The notes under the pieces are model-generated. The model ran no database searches. It was not told where the DNA came from and worked only from the letters and a program-made list of their open reading frames with translations. DNA of 64,000 nt, from positions 386,121 through 450,120 of the forward strand of contig NW_025933058.1 of assembly GCF_000764305.2 (NCBI RefSeq), given 5' to 3'. Origin of the DNA: Hyalella azteca (Eukaryota; Arthropoda; Malacostraca; Amphipoda; Hyalellidae). Shown in pieces: positions 34,819 through 47,000 of the stretch. A program made the translations under genes and the position numbers. Numbering within the stretch: position 1 is the first letter of the stretch; every line of letters begins with the position of its first letter.

Positions 34819-37800
34819 CTACGGGATCAGAACATGTTTCTGGGAATGCTAAGGGTATATATAACTAATATAAGGTTGTAGTGATTCAAGAGTATTACTA
34901 TATATTTATAATCTTTAAATTTGTAAAAGAGTATTTGTTATAATCTATCCTGCGTCAACCCCTGATTACCCTGTTTTTCTCGGCCTTAAAAGGTATTTCC
35001 TGTGGTGGGATTTTTTATCTTTGCGAGGTATAAATGAGTTATATGGTAGAGACGATAAAAGAATTCGTTTCCTGTACTCACGGAATTTTATCCATATAAA
35101 TGTGATGTCGCTAATTTTACAGGAAAGTACGTAAAAACATTTTTGGTAAAATCAAGTTAGAAATAGTTTGGTAATAAATTTATTATAGAATGCCTCATAG
35201 TATTGTGACAGTGAGATTTTCTATCCACCTAAAAAATAGATTGAATAAAGGTAGCACCATTTCTCCGTGTTAATAGGTGTAAATTTAATGCACTTTTCTT
35301 CGCTTCATGGTAGTTGGGCACTTTTCAATTGAAGATAAGACACCTGAATTAACTTCCATCAATGCATTATTCACGCATATTACATTTATAGCGAAAAATT
35401 AAATATGAACGAAGCGAATTCTTTCATGTAATTTCAACTTTGGATTGGATTTGGGTCGAAGTGACCGCGAAAAAAACTTGCACGAGTTAGGCCTTCATAT
35501 CGGCTAAATTCCAAGCGTCACATATTCGTTATTTGTTAGAAGGATGAAGAGAGAAATGAGGTCAGGTAGAGAGGATATTGTAGCAAAGGCTAAGGGTGGG
35601 AAATATTGTGTTATGAGTAAGATGAAAACAAGGGAAAGAAGTTCCGGAAGATAGTTATTCGGTCTATTATATATCGCTATGTCCCACTTATTGCACTGGA
35701 GTTTCAAGGTTCATTTTAAATATTGGTATCTCTCAGGCCCCGATTAATTATTGTGTCCTATTGCATTATTATTGCTATAATTATTATTATTTTATCATTG
35801 CTCGAGTCTGTATCCTCCTCTGGCTTCCATTCTCACCAACCTCCTCCTATCCCTCATCCTCCATGGACTCTACAAATATCGCTTTCCACTCTCAGTCATA
35901 GATAGCAGCAGTCACCCCTGTTGACAGACCCACTATCATTACAATCTATTCGTCTCCTGTTTGATCATACATCACACCATCACCCTCACCTCTCTCATCA
36001 TTTCCAGTCTCTCCCTCTCATATGCATCACACTACATCATCAGATGCTCCACAGTTTCTCTCTCACCTTTGTCACACATAAAACAAATATCATCTCTTCG
36101 TTCATTCTACCTGTACGTACGTCCGTGCATTCACACTCAAAGCATTCGCTCCTACGCAGAACATTAGGTCCCTACCTCTACTGTCATCATATTTGCACTA
36201 ATTAGTCCTATTCGCCATCATTCCATGCAATAACGTCCATTCCATACATTATACCAGGCACCACCACACTCTTCCATACTTCTCTTAACACATTATATTT
36301 ACTTACTTACTTATATAATATACTTATATAATACAGTGAAGAATGCGTCAAATAAAGCGCAATTGCAAGATGATCTTGACAGCTTAGTTAACTGGGCTGA
36401 TACGTGGCAGCTGCGGTTTAATGCTGACAAGTGTAAAGTACTTCACCTCGGGAAGAACAATGAACAGCAAGATTACAGTATGAGAAGACATGGTACAGAT
36501 TTGAAATGCCTAGCTCCTTATCGAACCCGGTGGAAGTCTAGTAGCTTCTTCAAAGTATCGCCAGTCATGAAAAGATCCGGTCAAATGACACGAGTTTAGA
36601 TCTATGAACAAGGCACGAAATGGAAAAGAATCGGCGACAGGCCACATCAGGCCTACACTTCAGAGCCGACATCACTATGTTATGTTATGTTATGTTACTT
36701 GCCCTCACTCTTACTGCACTGCCCAGTACCCAGAGGTGGGCAGGAGCGCGCTACATGTAGCGGCCGTTACAGTTTCAGTAGCGGTAGCGGCGCTACATTT
36801 AAGCAATTGTAGCGGTAGCGGTAGCGCCCGCTACATATTTAAGTAGCGATACGAGGTTTTGCCTCTACAGCGCTACCGCTACATTTATAGATAAAGCCTT
36901 TTAATTTTCTTAATAGTATTAAATATTATTTAAAAACCAGCATGATACATACTTAATATAAATTACAGAATAGAACTGTACGAAAGATTTCGGTGTAATG
37001 TTGTCAACCTCAGTCTGTTACTAGTGTCAATATGTTAGTTGTTACTTGTTAAGTTGTTACCAGTTACCATGCACTTACAGGTATTTTTCATGTTTCAGTT
37101 TGCTTACAGTTAATTTTACACAGTTATTTTTATGTTTCACCTTCCCTACATGTATGTCTACTTTAATCTACCAATCTCAAAAATAATCCACATATACAGG
37201 GTGACCCAAAAAATTTGCTAAAGGTAAAGGCTTATAACTCAAAAAGTATTAAACGTAGAAACATTAAATAAAAAAAAACACATCAAAGAGTATAACTTCA
37301 AGTTTTATTCAGATTACAACCATTGTTCAAAATGACCTTGCTGTTGAATACGCAGCTTAATACGTTTTTCAAAATGTATGGTTACTGCAGACAAGGTATC
37401 AGGTCAATAAGTGTGGGAGCTTTACGAATTGCTATCTTAATATTGTCAATGCTGCTTGGTCTTGTACTGAATACTTTTTCCTTCACGTAACTCCGTAGGA
37501 AGAAATCCAAAGGCGATTCATTAATTCTTTCTTCAATCTTGGCAATGTTTTCTTCTGATCTTGCAGTTCTTTGCCGTCCAGAATGACCTTTATTTTGATT
37601 CAGGATCGTTCCTTTATCTTTCCACTGACGTATCCACTTCTTGATTGTTTTGAGACTAACTTCTTGTCTGTATTTTGTGGAATAACCTCTCTTTATTTTG
37701 GTTGGTGAAGGTTTCAGGTAAAATTGTTCGACAATGAATACTCGTTGCTCGGAATTTAGCTGCATTGCATGGAAATCATGATCTTAAAAAAATAGTGAGT

Positions 37801-40018
37801 TTTAAATATGTAATATATAGAGAACTTTGGTAAATGGATATCAAATAAAACTTGAAGTTATACTCTTTCGTGTGGTTTTTATTTCATCTTTCTACGTTTA
37901 ATACTTTTCGAGTTATAAGCCTAGCTTTACTTATAGCAATTTTTTTTATATGTACGTATATGTGGATAAATTTTGAGATTGGTAGATTAAATTAGACATC
38001 CATGTAGGGAAGGTAAAACATAAAAAATAACTGTAACTTTTATTTACTGTATCTAACCCGTACTAGTTCGGTTAGGTTAATTGCAATAAAGTTGCATTGA
38101 TATGTTTTGAAAATGTTTTATTATCATTAAATGTTAATGAGTAAATCCCAACAGCAGAACAATGAATATTTAAAGATTTCCAATAATTTTGGCTATGGTA
38201 GCGGCTAATGTAGCGGCGCTACATTTTACTGTAGCGGTAGCGGTAGCACTCGCTACAATCTAGTGGATGTGGTGGTAGCGCCCGCTACATTTAGAGCATG
38301 TAGCGGTAGCGGTAGCGGCTCTACATTTCAAAGTAGCGCTGTCCAGCTCTGCCAGTACCTATTCCTAACCACTGATTTGCTTTACTAAGACTCAACGCTT
38401 TAGTTCTCTCATATCCTTGTTGGTCAACACTCATTCCCAGTTATCTGTACTCATTTGTCATCCCAATCACATTTCCTCCCAGCTGCCACACTCTACCCAC
38501 ATCCTCAGCTGTTTCATTCACCACTAGCACCTGACTTTTCCCAAGGCTAAAGCGCACATTAAAATCCTTGCCGTACTCAGTTATACAGTCAAGCATACTC
38601 TGAAGTTTAACCACATTATTACTGCATCATCAACATGAACGAAATTGAAGTGTTAAAACTACGTGTCAAATCAAAAATGCTAAATCCCCTAAATTACACA
38701 AAATTCGGGAATTTGGTAGGATGAAAACAGGGCAGAACCAAGGCATAAAATTTCAGTGTTCGATACAAAAATTTACTTGCACCACACAAGTGTTTTTATA
38801 ACTACTGAGCAAATATTTAGTTATCCGAGACAAAAAAATGGGTAGACTATAATTTTCGTTTCGATGAAATAAAACATTTTATTTTACATCTGGAAAAGAG
38901 AAATTCAATCAATTCGATAAATTCAATCAACTGACTAACCTTTTTGAGTACTTATAATCGTAGGCCGTAATGGTGACATTGTCGTCCAGAGTCTTTATGG
39001 TCACGTGATCGTTAAGGTTCTTGACGCAGCCGTTCACCTTGAAACGCTCCTCCAAGAACTTTACCTGCGCAAATTCAACATCCTTCAATTCAACTCTACT
39101 GCAACAAGCGAAATTAAGAAGTAATCACAATTAAAAAAAATCAGATTCTGACAAATTAATGTTTTGGAGTCGAGCACATGAGCCGAGTATGGAAATACTT
39201 TATTTGAATCTAATTAAAGGTAGTATATAATTACTTACATAATCTTTAACGTCTAAGATGCCGTCTCCAGCGGGCAGTCGACAATCCACTTTGAAATCTA
39301 ACGTATTTTGTTTGATCTTGCTCTTCCTCTTGGCGTTCGAAGCTCCTGTTGCTTTATGTTTTACAGATAAATGTTTGTTAAGCTTGTCCCCTATATTTTC
39401 CAGTGCTGATTTCGACTTCTTTGACGCAACAACTGTTGGAATTATTTCATTGTTTCTCTGCTCAATCTTTAATTCTTTTTTACGCCCTCTAACTTTTCCA
39501 ACTTGATTCACTTGGTCTTCTTTGGTTGCGGTCAGCTGAATTTTTTTCATTGCCTCTTCCTTAATGGGTGGCGATTTCTTATTCTTCTTTTTCTTATTAG
39601 CTCTGGATGTTTGAGTAAGTTTTTCACCTGTATCACTCGGAGGCGTCTCTCGGTTGCATGTTTTTCTAGATATTCTAGTATTTTCACTTACTTCAGCTAC
39701 AAGGATGTGATTTGGATGTAATTTTTCACAATCAATAGAATTTGAACCTTGTTTTAACTTTTTGCTGTCCTTGGAAGATTTTGCTGGAATTTTTGCTGGT
39801 TTTTCGTCGTGCAAATATTTCTTATCCTCTTTTTGCATCGAGGTAATTTCTCCAGTGAGAAAGCTTTTCAACAATGGATTATTGTAGTTCTTCGTTGCGT
39901 TCGTTATATTGTTTATAAAACATGCTGCCGTCTCTTCCAATTCATCCAGTACTGACGTTTTCATTTCTTGCCGGTGATCTTTCCGAAAAAAGCTGCTTCC
40001 TTCATTGTTGAAAGGTGC
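34668..40018 (-). CDS. RpL22-like: Ribosomal protein L22-like paralogue, gene minus possible first exon
   Basis: Exons 40018-39239, 39064-38940 and 34818-34668 splice to an L22 core: [80 protein letters not shown], then a Tyr/Asp-rich end ([10 protein letters not shown]) and TGA. The N-terminal about 235 residues are Lys/Ser/Asn-rich with basic clusters ([11 protein letters not shown]) but no AKDAKPA heptads. Intron phases (0, 2) and the 125-nt middle exon equal those of RpL22. The frame stays open to an ATG at 40060, but TGTTGCAG at 40019-40026 is a good phase-0 acceptor matching the one in RpL22, so a separate first exon is likely. The 4.1-kb second intron holds nested transposons. All core splices look usable, so it may be active. 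Confidence 0.87.
36316..36700 (+). mobile_element. LINE family B fragment with (TATGT)n tail
   Basis: Plus strand: [20 protein letters not shown] and [13 protein letters not shown], a typical reverse-transcriptase segment, then directly the family B 3' end (GAATCGGCGACAGGCCACAT) and a TATGT run at about 36,677-36,697. The middle of the element is missing. Inserted into LINE family A. Confidence 0.85.
36731..38351. mobile_element. Non-autonomous hAT element with 8-bp target duplication
   Basis: Ends CAGAGGTGGGCAG...CTGTCCAGCTCTG form hAT-type terminal inverted repeats. CCAGTACC at 36723-36730 is repeated exactly at 38352-38359. Subterminal TAGCGGTAGCGG clusters occupy about 36,760-36,890 and 38,200-38,335. 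No hAT transposase; the core instead carries a mariner-like remnant between long inverted arms (37,095-37,310 and 37,850-38,065). Confidence 0.9.
37382..37765 (-). pseudogene. Mariner-like transposase remnant, internally deleted
   Basis: 127 codons: N-terminal helix-turn-helix part ([50 protein letters not shown]) joined directly to a C-terminal end ([20 protein letters not shown]). The DDE/D catalytic region is absent. It is bracketed by inverted GGCTTATAACTC(A/G)AAAAGTATT repeats. Confidence 0.8.
38940..39064 (-). CDS. RpL22-like: RpL22-like exon: central core
   Basis: 125 nt, TTTGCGCAG acceptor to GTTAGT donor, encoding [12 protein letters not shown] to YDYKYSKR. Closer to vertebrate L22 in its [10 protein letters not shown] than the RpL22 copy is. 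Confidence 0.9.
39239..40018 (-). CDS. RpL22-like: RpL22-like exon: extension plus start of core
   Basis: 260 codons from the acceptor to the GTAAGT donor at 39233-39238. If translation begins at 40060 there are 14 more residues (MLIFIRGNNNNVLQ). A 75-bp piece of this exon (about 39,545-39,620) is duplicated inside a transposon at 42.25 kb. Confidence 0.85.
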
Positions 40019-40883
40019 CTGCAACACATTATTATTATTTCCACGAATGAAAATTAGCATTAAAATGTCATTACTGTTTTTTTCTGGGTGAACCCACTGT
40101 TAGCATAGAGAACGATACCCTTAAATGTAACTGTGACGTCACATCGTACACACAGCTGCTAACGCAATAAACGAAGGTTAACCAACAGTGAAATAATCTC
40201 CTCTAAAAGCAAATGTGAGCATGGATTATAGTCGAGAAGAATGCTATGTATAAAGATTAAATGAAATTGATATGAAAATTTCTACTCTATAGAGCATTGT
40301 TGAGTTAATGGGGATTTCCTGTTAGGCCGTTTGCCAAATTCCAAGTGAAACATTTTAGGCGTGTCTGTTTCATTGAGCTTTTTATTCAACTAGAAAATAA
40401 TTCATGTATTCATTGCTTTGCAGTTTGCATTGATATATGTTACGAGTAAAAATGACTAAAAGATTATTAATAAAATTAATACTGATATTCATTCAGAAAT
40501 TCAGAATTAAAGATTAAAAGAGTCTGCCGTCTGGTAACAAGATAGGCCTAACAAAGATTGTTAAGAGAATTAATACCAATTTGGCCTACCTATTCATGCA
40601 TTAAAGATTGATTGAGTCAGGTAACAAGATTATTAATAAAAGTAATGATGGTTATTGATCATTGATGTAGGGTAAACGCACTATATTCCGACAAATAAAG
40701 GATGTAGCCGTAGGTAGCAAAAAATGAATGGCTATAAAAAAATCACCGTATGCGCAACTCGAGTTCTGTTTGCTTTACGTCTACATAGTGGCAAACCAGA
40801 GATTTTTTAGAATCAGTTCATTTTTAATTTCCTAATTTACTCAAGATTTAAACAAATTTTTTATGTATGGTAATGCTGGTAGG

Positions 40884-41431
40884 CCACTGTGCAGAGAGTG
40901 GATGAATATTGCAAGATCTTTGGCGACGCTTCAGTAGCCAAATTTTCGCCTTCAGAAGATCTTGCCGACAAATTTAGATTGAAATTCTTGCATTTAATAT
41001 ATTTCTCAGTCTTCGGCCAACTATTTAGAAAAAAAAGTAAGGTTTCCGGTACGTTGGATGGATTAGTTCCTACAATGCAGCAAAGCTTGTCCGGAAATCA
41101 GTTGTGATGAGTTCCCGCAAAAAAATGTAAACAACGTTTTTTCGATTGCATAGTTTCAGTCACATTAGAGCGGTCAGACTGCTTTATTACGTGTTCACTA
41201 GACACTTGCTGTACAATCGGACTGTTTTTAGGGTAAAATTAGTTATTTGGGGTAACACGTGCATGCAACCTTTAAATAAGTTCGTGGCTTGTAAATAGTT
41301 CGTCATTACTCAGCGTAAATGGCTTTTCATTAAAAATTACCCGGCGACGCATCTTTAAAATGGCCGGCGACGCTTTGGGATTAAAAATCCATATATTGGC
41401 GACGCTGCATCCACCCTCTGCATAGTGGCTG
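40884..41431. mobile_element. 548-bp TIR element with 8-bp target duplication
   Basis: Ends CCACTGTGCAGAGAGTGGATG and CATCCACCCTCTGCATAGTGG are inverted copies; CTGGTAGG flanks both sides (40876-40883 and 41432-41439). GGCGACGCT recurs inside each end. Superfamily not certain; 8-bp duplications fit hAT or P-like elements. Confidence 0.8.
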
Positions 41432-41437
41432 GTAGGG

Positions 41438-41839
41438 TAAACGCAGTATATTCCGAAATCGTAGGTAATTCCGTCACTTCTCTAGTTTTTCCTTTATATT
41501 AAGCTTTGTTTTAGTTCCATGCGTTCATTGATGGTTGAAATGGTGACGAGATGTCGGCATTACGTATCAGTTAAATTTGAAGCGCTGACGCAATACGACT
41601 CACCACGTGTTGAATATTGCCACACACAGTGATGGAATATAGGGATTTGGTAGGCATCCATTCTAAAGGCTTTTTAATAAATATGGCAACATTTTGTGAC
41701 GTTTCATTGTTGCTGACGCGTAGTGAAGTGTTTTGAGAGTCACGTGAAGGCAACAGAACTTACGTAATGCATACGGTTTTTTTATAGTTTTTCATTTCTC
41801 GATGCGTCCTTAATGTGTCGGAATATACCGCGTTTACCC
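41438..41839. mobile_element. 402-bp TA-flanked MITE (copy B)
   Basis: Same family and orientation as copy A with TIRs GGGTAAACGC(A)GTATATTCCGA and TCGGAATATACCGCGTTTACCC, TA at 41436-41437 and 41840-41841. Nested in copy C. It lacks the central segment with the protein trace. Confidence 0.85.
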
Positions 41840-42250
41840 TATGAGTGGTAGCTATCCACGATACTTTACTGGTCTACTTATAGAACTCAAAAATGAACTT
41901 GAGGGAGAGTCTAAAAAACTCTCTGCTTTGCCACTATGTAAATAAATACGTCTCTCTCAAAACACTGCAATATGCGCCAGCAACAATGAAACTTCACAAA
42001 CTGTTGCCATATTTATTTAAAAGCCTTTAGAATGCAAACCTACCAAATCCATATATTCTGATGCTGTGTGTGACTAAATTTGGCATTTTGTGAGACTAAT
42101 TCCGGCCGCACTTCAAACTCTACTAATTCGTAATTCCAACCCTCTTGTGTTCGAATTCCAAGCGCTGTGTGTGTGCTGTATTGGAATACGACACAGCTAG
42201 GAATTAGAACACTATTGAATATTGAACACTACTTAATTAGGCTTTTAGCT

Positions 42251-42342
42251 TAAATTCTTTCATTGCCTCTTCCTTAATGGGTGGCGATTTCTTATTCTTC
42301 TTTTTCTTATTAGCTCTGGATGTTTAAGTTTTCACCTGCATC
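42251..42342. pseudogene. RpL22-like coding fragment captured inside a transposon
   Basis: TTCATTGCCTCTTCCTTAAT through TTAGCTCTGGATGTTT, about 75 bp, is identical to 39,547-39,621 in the first coding exon of RpL22-like, in the same orientation; the match fades after a 5-bp deletion (GTTTAAGTTTTCACCTG). It is within element C (40680-42884). Confidence 0.85.
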
Positions 42343-43857
42343 CCTCCACAGTCCACACCAGCTTTTAATTAAGAAAATTTTAATTTTTGCCCACAGCTCA
42401 GAACAAGCTGTGTGTGTCTAATTCTAAGCTGTGTTGGATTCAGTTGGAATTAGTTTTTATGTGTCTAAAACCGTCTCTTAACTTAATCATCTATTAATTT
42501 ATTTACCACTTGAAATCAGCAAATACAAGTATACATAAAGGATTCCTAATATATTCACAGACTTGTTTAAAAGTCTCAAACCATGATATTCTTTCTACAC
42601 AAACAGTTTATCACTATTTGCTGGAGCAAGGTCTACTATTAACTTTGACATGTTTTTTGATGTTCTCACTGGGTGACATGCACTGTCTCTCTTTGGATCT
42701 TAACATTTTCCCACCAGACAGCCCAGACCTAGTGTTTTGGCAATAGTATGGCGAGCAATAGTATGACGTCACTATTTCAACCATCAACAAATGCGTGGAA
42801 CTAAGACAAAGCTTAATATAAAGGAAAAAGTTGAGAAGTATCGTAATTACGTACCCACAATGTCCGAATATACCGCGTTTACTCTAAGCACAACGGTTCA
42901 AGTTCAAGTCACCTTGTCAATGGTCCAAGTCAGGCATGGAATATATATCTACTTGACGAGCCGCAATTGAATTTTTTGAGATGTTCTTTTATAGATTTAC
43001 CTGCCGTCATTCCATTTCTTCGAGCTGTGAATTCCATATCTAGGCTATGAAAAGCCATTTACAAGGCGTGTTAATGCAGTCTGATATGACCGCAACTATG
43101 CGCGATCTTCAATAAAACATTTAGGTTGACTTGTTTACATCAGAATTATTATGATACCATTCTGCAAGATATTTTGGCAATAACATTTAAAGTAATGCTG
43201 ATTGGAGAAGTGGAAAATTTTATGGAATGACATGTTTGCAAAGTGCAAACTGCAATTTTTTCAATTAAACAAAAAATTTACGACATTCGAGCCACAAGAT
43301 TTCATACCTACCAAAATTATACGATGTTAGAGCCACAATATTTATGAAAAATATAAGACATGTTTGTGATGATGAGCTGCTTCTTGAACTTTCTAGATGA
43401 ATCATCTATCAAATTATTCATAAAACAGCACAATTGTGCCATAAGATTCTAATTTGTAATTTCCAAATGTTCATTGAAGTACTAATTAATGAAGTTCCTC
43501 AACACACATTTGTAATTTCCAAATTACAAATTACACACATTTGTAATTTCCAAATGTGTGTTCTTTCAAATTGTAATTTTCCAAAAATTCTTTAAAGGCA
43601 CAAGATTTTATAAGTCAAAAATTTTCAATCTAGGATCTAAGTTGAATTCATTCATTATTGAACTAAAGTTAAAAAACTTAACTTTAGTGTCCTATGGACT
43701 ACGTATCTACCGGTACCTAGTTTATGAAACTTGAAATTAATTAAAATCTGAGTAGATTATTTAGTCTACTAAAATTGTAAAAAGAACTAAATGTTCATGC
43801 TTTGAAATTTCATTTGACTTTCTGTAGCCAAATGTTTAATGTTTTGAAATATTTCAG

Positions 43858-44008
43858 GTCAAGTGACCTGATGGATACAGGAGGCAGTCAAGGCGGCATG
43901 CAGCCTGGCGGCTCAGACAACAACGGGGAAATCATCGGGGGCCCTCGGACCCCCCAGCAGATGATGGCCCAAAAGCGGATGCAACAGACACAAGCTCAAG
44001 TTGATTCA
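43858..44008 (+). CDS. nSyb: nSyb copy 2 exon a
   Basis: From ATATTTCAG to GTGAGT. Encodes [20 protein letters not shown] and the start of the SNARE motif, ending QTQAQVDS exactly as in copy 1. Confidence 0.92.
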
Positions 44009-47000
44009 GTGAGTCTTGTTCCAAATATAGGGCCTATTTTTAAAGTTTTTGGATTTAATGACATATTATATTAAACTCAAAATTTAGGATGTGATGCAAA
44101 AAGTAATGAATTCATGCTTGTAAAATTTAGTTAGAAAAGCTCTGAAGCATTATTAGTTTTGGCATGTAAGCAATCCATTCAATATTACAGTTCAGTAGCA
44201 TGAAAAATTATAAATTGGGCTTGGTTGTTTGTTTTATCAATGAATATTTGTGGATGAAAATGGAGGTTTTCTAACTTAGATGTTCAAGCACTCAAAATTC
44301 AACAAAGTCCTTTACAGTATTTTTCTATTTTGACTTGTTTACCATATGTTTTCATATAAAATGATTGAAACAACTAATTTATGTGTTAGTAATTTCTGCA
44401 GTTATAACCAGGTTTCTCATCTGCATTAATATGAAAACCTTTTTGCAATATGTACTTCTCTCTAGAATAAATTTCAAAACCATGTGAATGTGATAACTTT
44501 GCATTGGTAACATTCTGTGACTACATGACTCAGGTGGTTGGTATTATGAGAGTCAATGTGGAGAAGGTGCTTGAGCGTGACCAGAAGCTCTCAGAGCTCG
44601 ACTCCAGAGCAGGTAACCTCTGAAGCCTCCCAACATGTTTTGGCTATTGAATAAAAAACATCTTATGAATAATCCTTTTTCCCTAATAATATTAAAGCAA
44701 AAGGTGCTCCTGTACCATTGTTATTTCTTCATTCCTGATTCCTCTGAGTTAGAAATTTGTCTTATCTACAGAGTAATTTTCCGTTCTTCTTATCCCCTAT
44801 TGCTCACCATGCTTGTGGTATTTGTATCAATGTCCATGTTTACATTTTTTTAATGAAAGCAGTTTTCCTGGGGTATTTATCATGCTTGTCTGGCTAATCC
44901 CTCAAGAAACTAACTTCGATTGTCCCTTGTGATTTATTAGGAACATTTCTTATGAACAATATGATTTGATAACAATGTTTGCATATAATCAATAACTAAT
45001 AAGTGCAATGCTGCTACTCATGAACTTTGCCATGAATCCTTGATGCTGAAATTATCAAGATAATTTGTTTCTCCATGAAATTATTCATTTCACATAAATC
45101 TAAAGCATGTACCTGTAGAAAAAAAAGCTTCAATAATGCGGTCTTGATGCCCTGTTTAACTACAGTATTTAACTAGTTTATGGCCTGCCAATTGTGGGGC
45201 CCATGACCTAAACCCATAAACTGGATTTTATTTTGTGATCTTTTTGTGGGAATTTTGCACTCCATGTTGGGATGTCATTGCCTGGTTGACAATCCACTCC
45301 AATCACTCTATGCTTGCTACCTCGTTGGTTCATTTAACTCCTTACTCTTCGCTTCATGTTGGTTAAAGTAGTGTTATTGTCAGTGCCTACAAGTCTAATA
45401 ATTATGGGACATGTCAATGGTGTGATTTGTTTGCAGTTTGTTGGCTGGTTGCTTTTTTTCACTATTTTCATTGATAATTCTGCTGAATGAAAACCATTGT
45501 TGATCCCACAATGTTGTTTGGAAATTAGTTTGGTTCTCAAGAATATCATTGTATTTTCCTGGGTGTTAGTATAGTAACCCTACTCTCTTATGAGAGGAGG
45601 TTTATATACTTCTGAGTATATTTTCATATTTTCCTGCTCATTTGGAACAATTTTCTCTTTAAATTTCCAGGGTAACTATTGTCTTCTTGCCTCACAAACT
45701 ACCTTCCCTTTGTGCCTAACATTCGTAATTTCACTCTCAGATCTGTCAATCTTAGTCATGGTTATGGTTTTCAGTGTCCTCAAGTTGGCCTTCTATTGTT
45801 CTATCTTCCTTGTAATAAAAAAGTGATGGTCTCTATGTCTCATACACTCATTTTATATGCAGCAATAAATTCAGATTTTTCCTTTTGCTGGTTGTTCACT
45901 CCTTTCTGCTCAATCTAGCCTTCTGTTCTGCTCAATCTGGCCTGTCTGGCTCAAGCTGTTTCTTTGTTGCCAAATCTTGCTGTCTCCAAGAGAAAGTATC
46001 ACGGTGTTAAGTCTTATTTTCCTCGGTCCATGAACCTGCTGTCATTTTGTCATATTGATGGTGTCTGCATAGTGGTTTTTCTTCACATTCATTTATAGAC
46101 ACTCAAATGTTTGTTTATTGTCTCTACAAACACTTGGATACCGCACTTCCAGGTGTTAGCATCATGATGTTCGTGTTGATGCTTGTCATTTGATGATATT
46201 GTGGCGCCATTTGTCTCCGCATTCTTAACATTTTTACCTTTCTTCATCTGATGTTTTCTAATCCAAGGGAAACATCTGTTATGAGGTTGATAACAAAAGC
46301 TGGTGATTATCAACAGATCATTTGAGGTGAGCTTACAATTTATGGTTCGGGGCCAGTACTTTCAAAAAAAGTTTTAGAGGTCGTAAGTTCATCAGCCGAT
46401 CATTGACGTTTTTTCAAGCAAAATCCACCAATCATAGACAAGAAAATAGAGCGTAAGTACTTACGTTAACTTAGCAAATTTTGAAAGTATGGCCCCTGGA
46501 ATTCACTTGTTCTTGCTCAAGGGACTGGGGCCTCAGCTATATACCAGCGCTGCTGCATTTTTGGCTCTACAAAGAGCATCTCCACCCCAATCCTGGATGT
46601 CGTAAGAGACGATGGCATCTATAGTGGCTACTTTTATCACTTGCAGGTTGTTGACATAATGCGGACCAATGTAGAGAAGGTTCTTGAACGAGACCAGAAG
46701 CTCTCCCAGCTAGATGACCGAGCAGGTACATGTCGCGCTAGCTCCTCGTTTCATTCTTTGTCGCTTCTCTGGTAGATTGGTTTCTGCTGTTCATTATTCG
46801 TATCATTTATTAACGTTTGTGTACTAATTTTTGTGAGTTTTTTGTTTTATCTTGAAATCGTGCTTGTTGAATTAATTTTGCCCTCCATTGTTCATGGTTT
46901 CATTTTGGCTTCAAAAAATATTTATTTTGCAATAATTTTGGTCACTTGTTCCTGGTAACTGTTTCCCTCATCTCTATTTTCTTTAATTGTACAACTAAAA

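Larger units (their letters stand above)
35800..38640 (-). mobile_element. Interrupted non-LTR retrotransposon remnant (LINE family A)
   Basis: Minus-strand reverse-transcriptase traces: at 38,640-38,352 a DDA-type catalytic trace, then [20 protein letters not shown], a gap caused by a hAT insertion and a second LINE, then at 36,300-35,960 [20 protein letters not shown] and [13 protein letters not shown]. Stops and frameshifts are frequent, so it is dead. Lies in intron 2 of RpL22-like. Confidence 0.75.
40680..42884. mobile_element. 2.2-kb TA-flanked TIR element (copy C) with nested insertions
   Basis: Ends GGGTAAACGC(A)CTATATTCCGA and (T)CCGAATATACCGCGTTTACTC, flanked by TA. Its parts match copy A (11892-12333) in reverse: 40,680-40,780, 41,945-42,065 and 42,640-42,884. 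The breaks hold another copy (B) plus an 8-bp-TSD element, and about 575 bp that includes an L22-like fragment. The plus frame keeps LSLDLNIFPPDSPDLVFWQ, a possible transposase trace. Confidence 0.75.
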
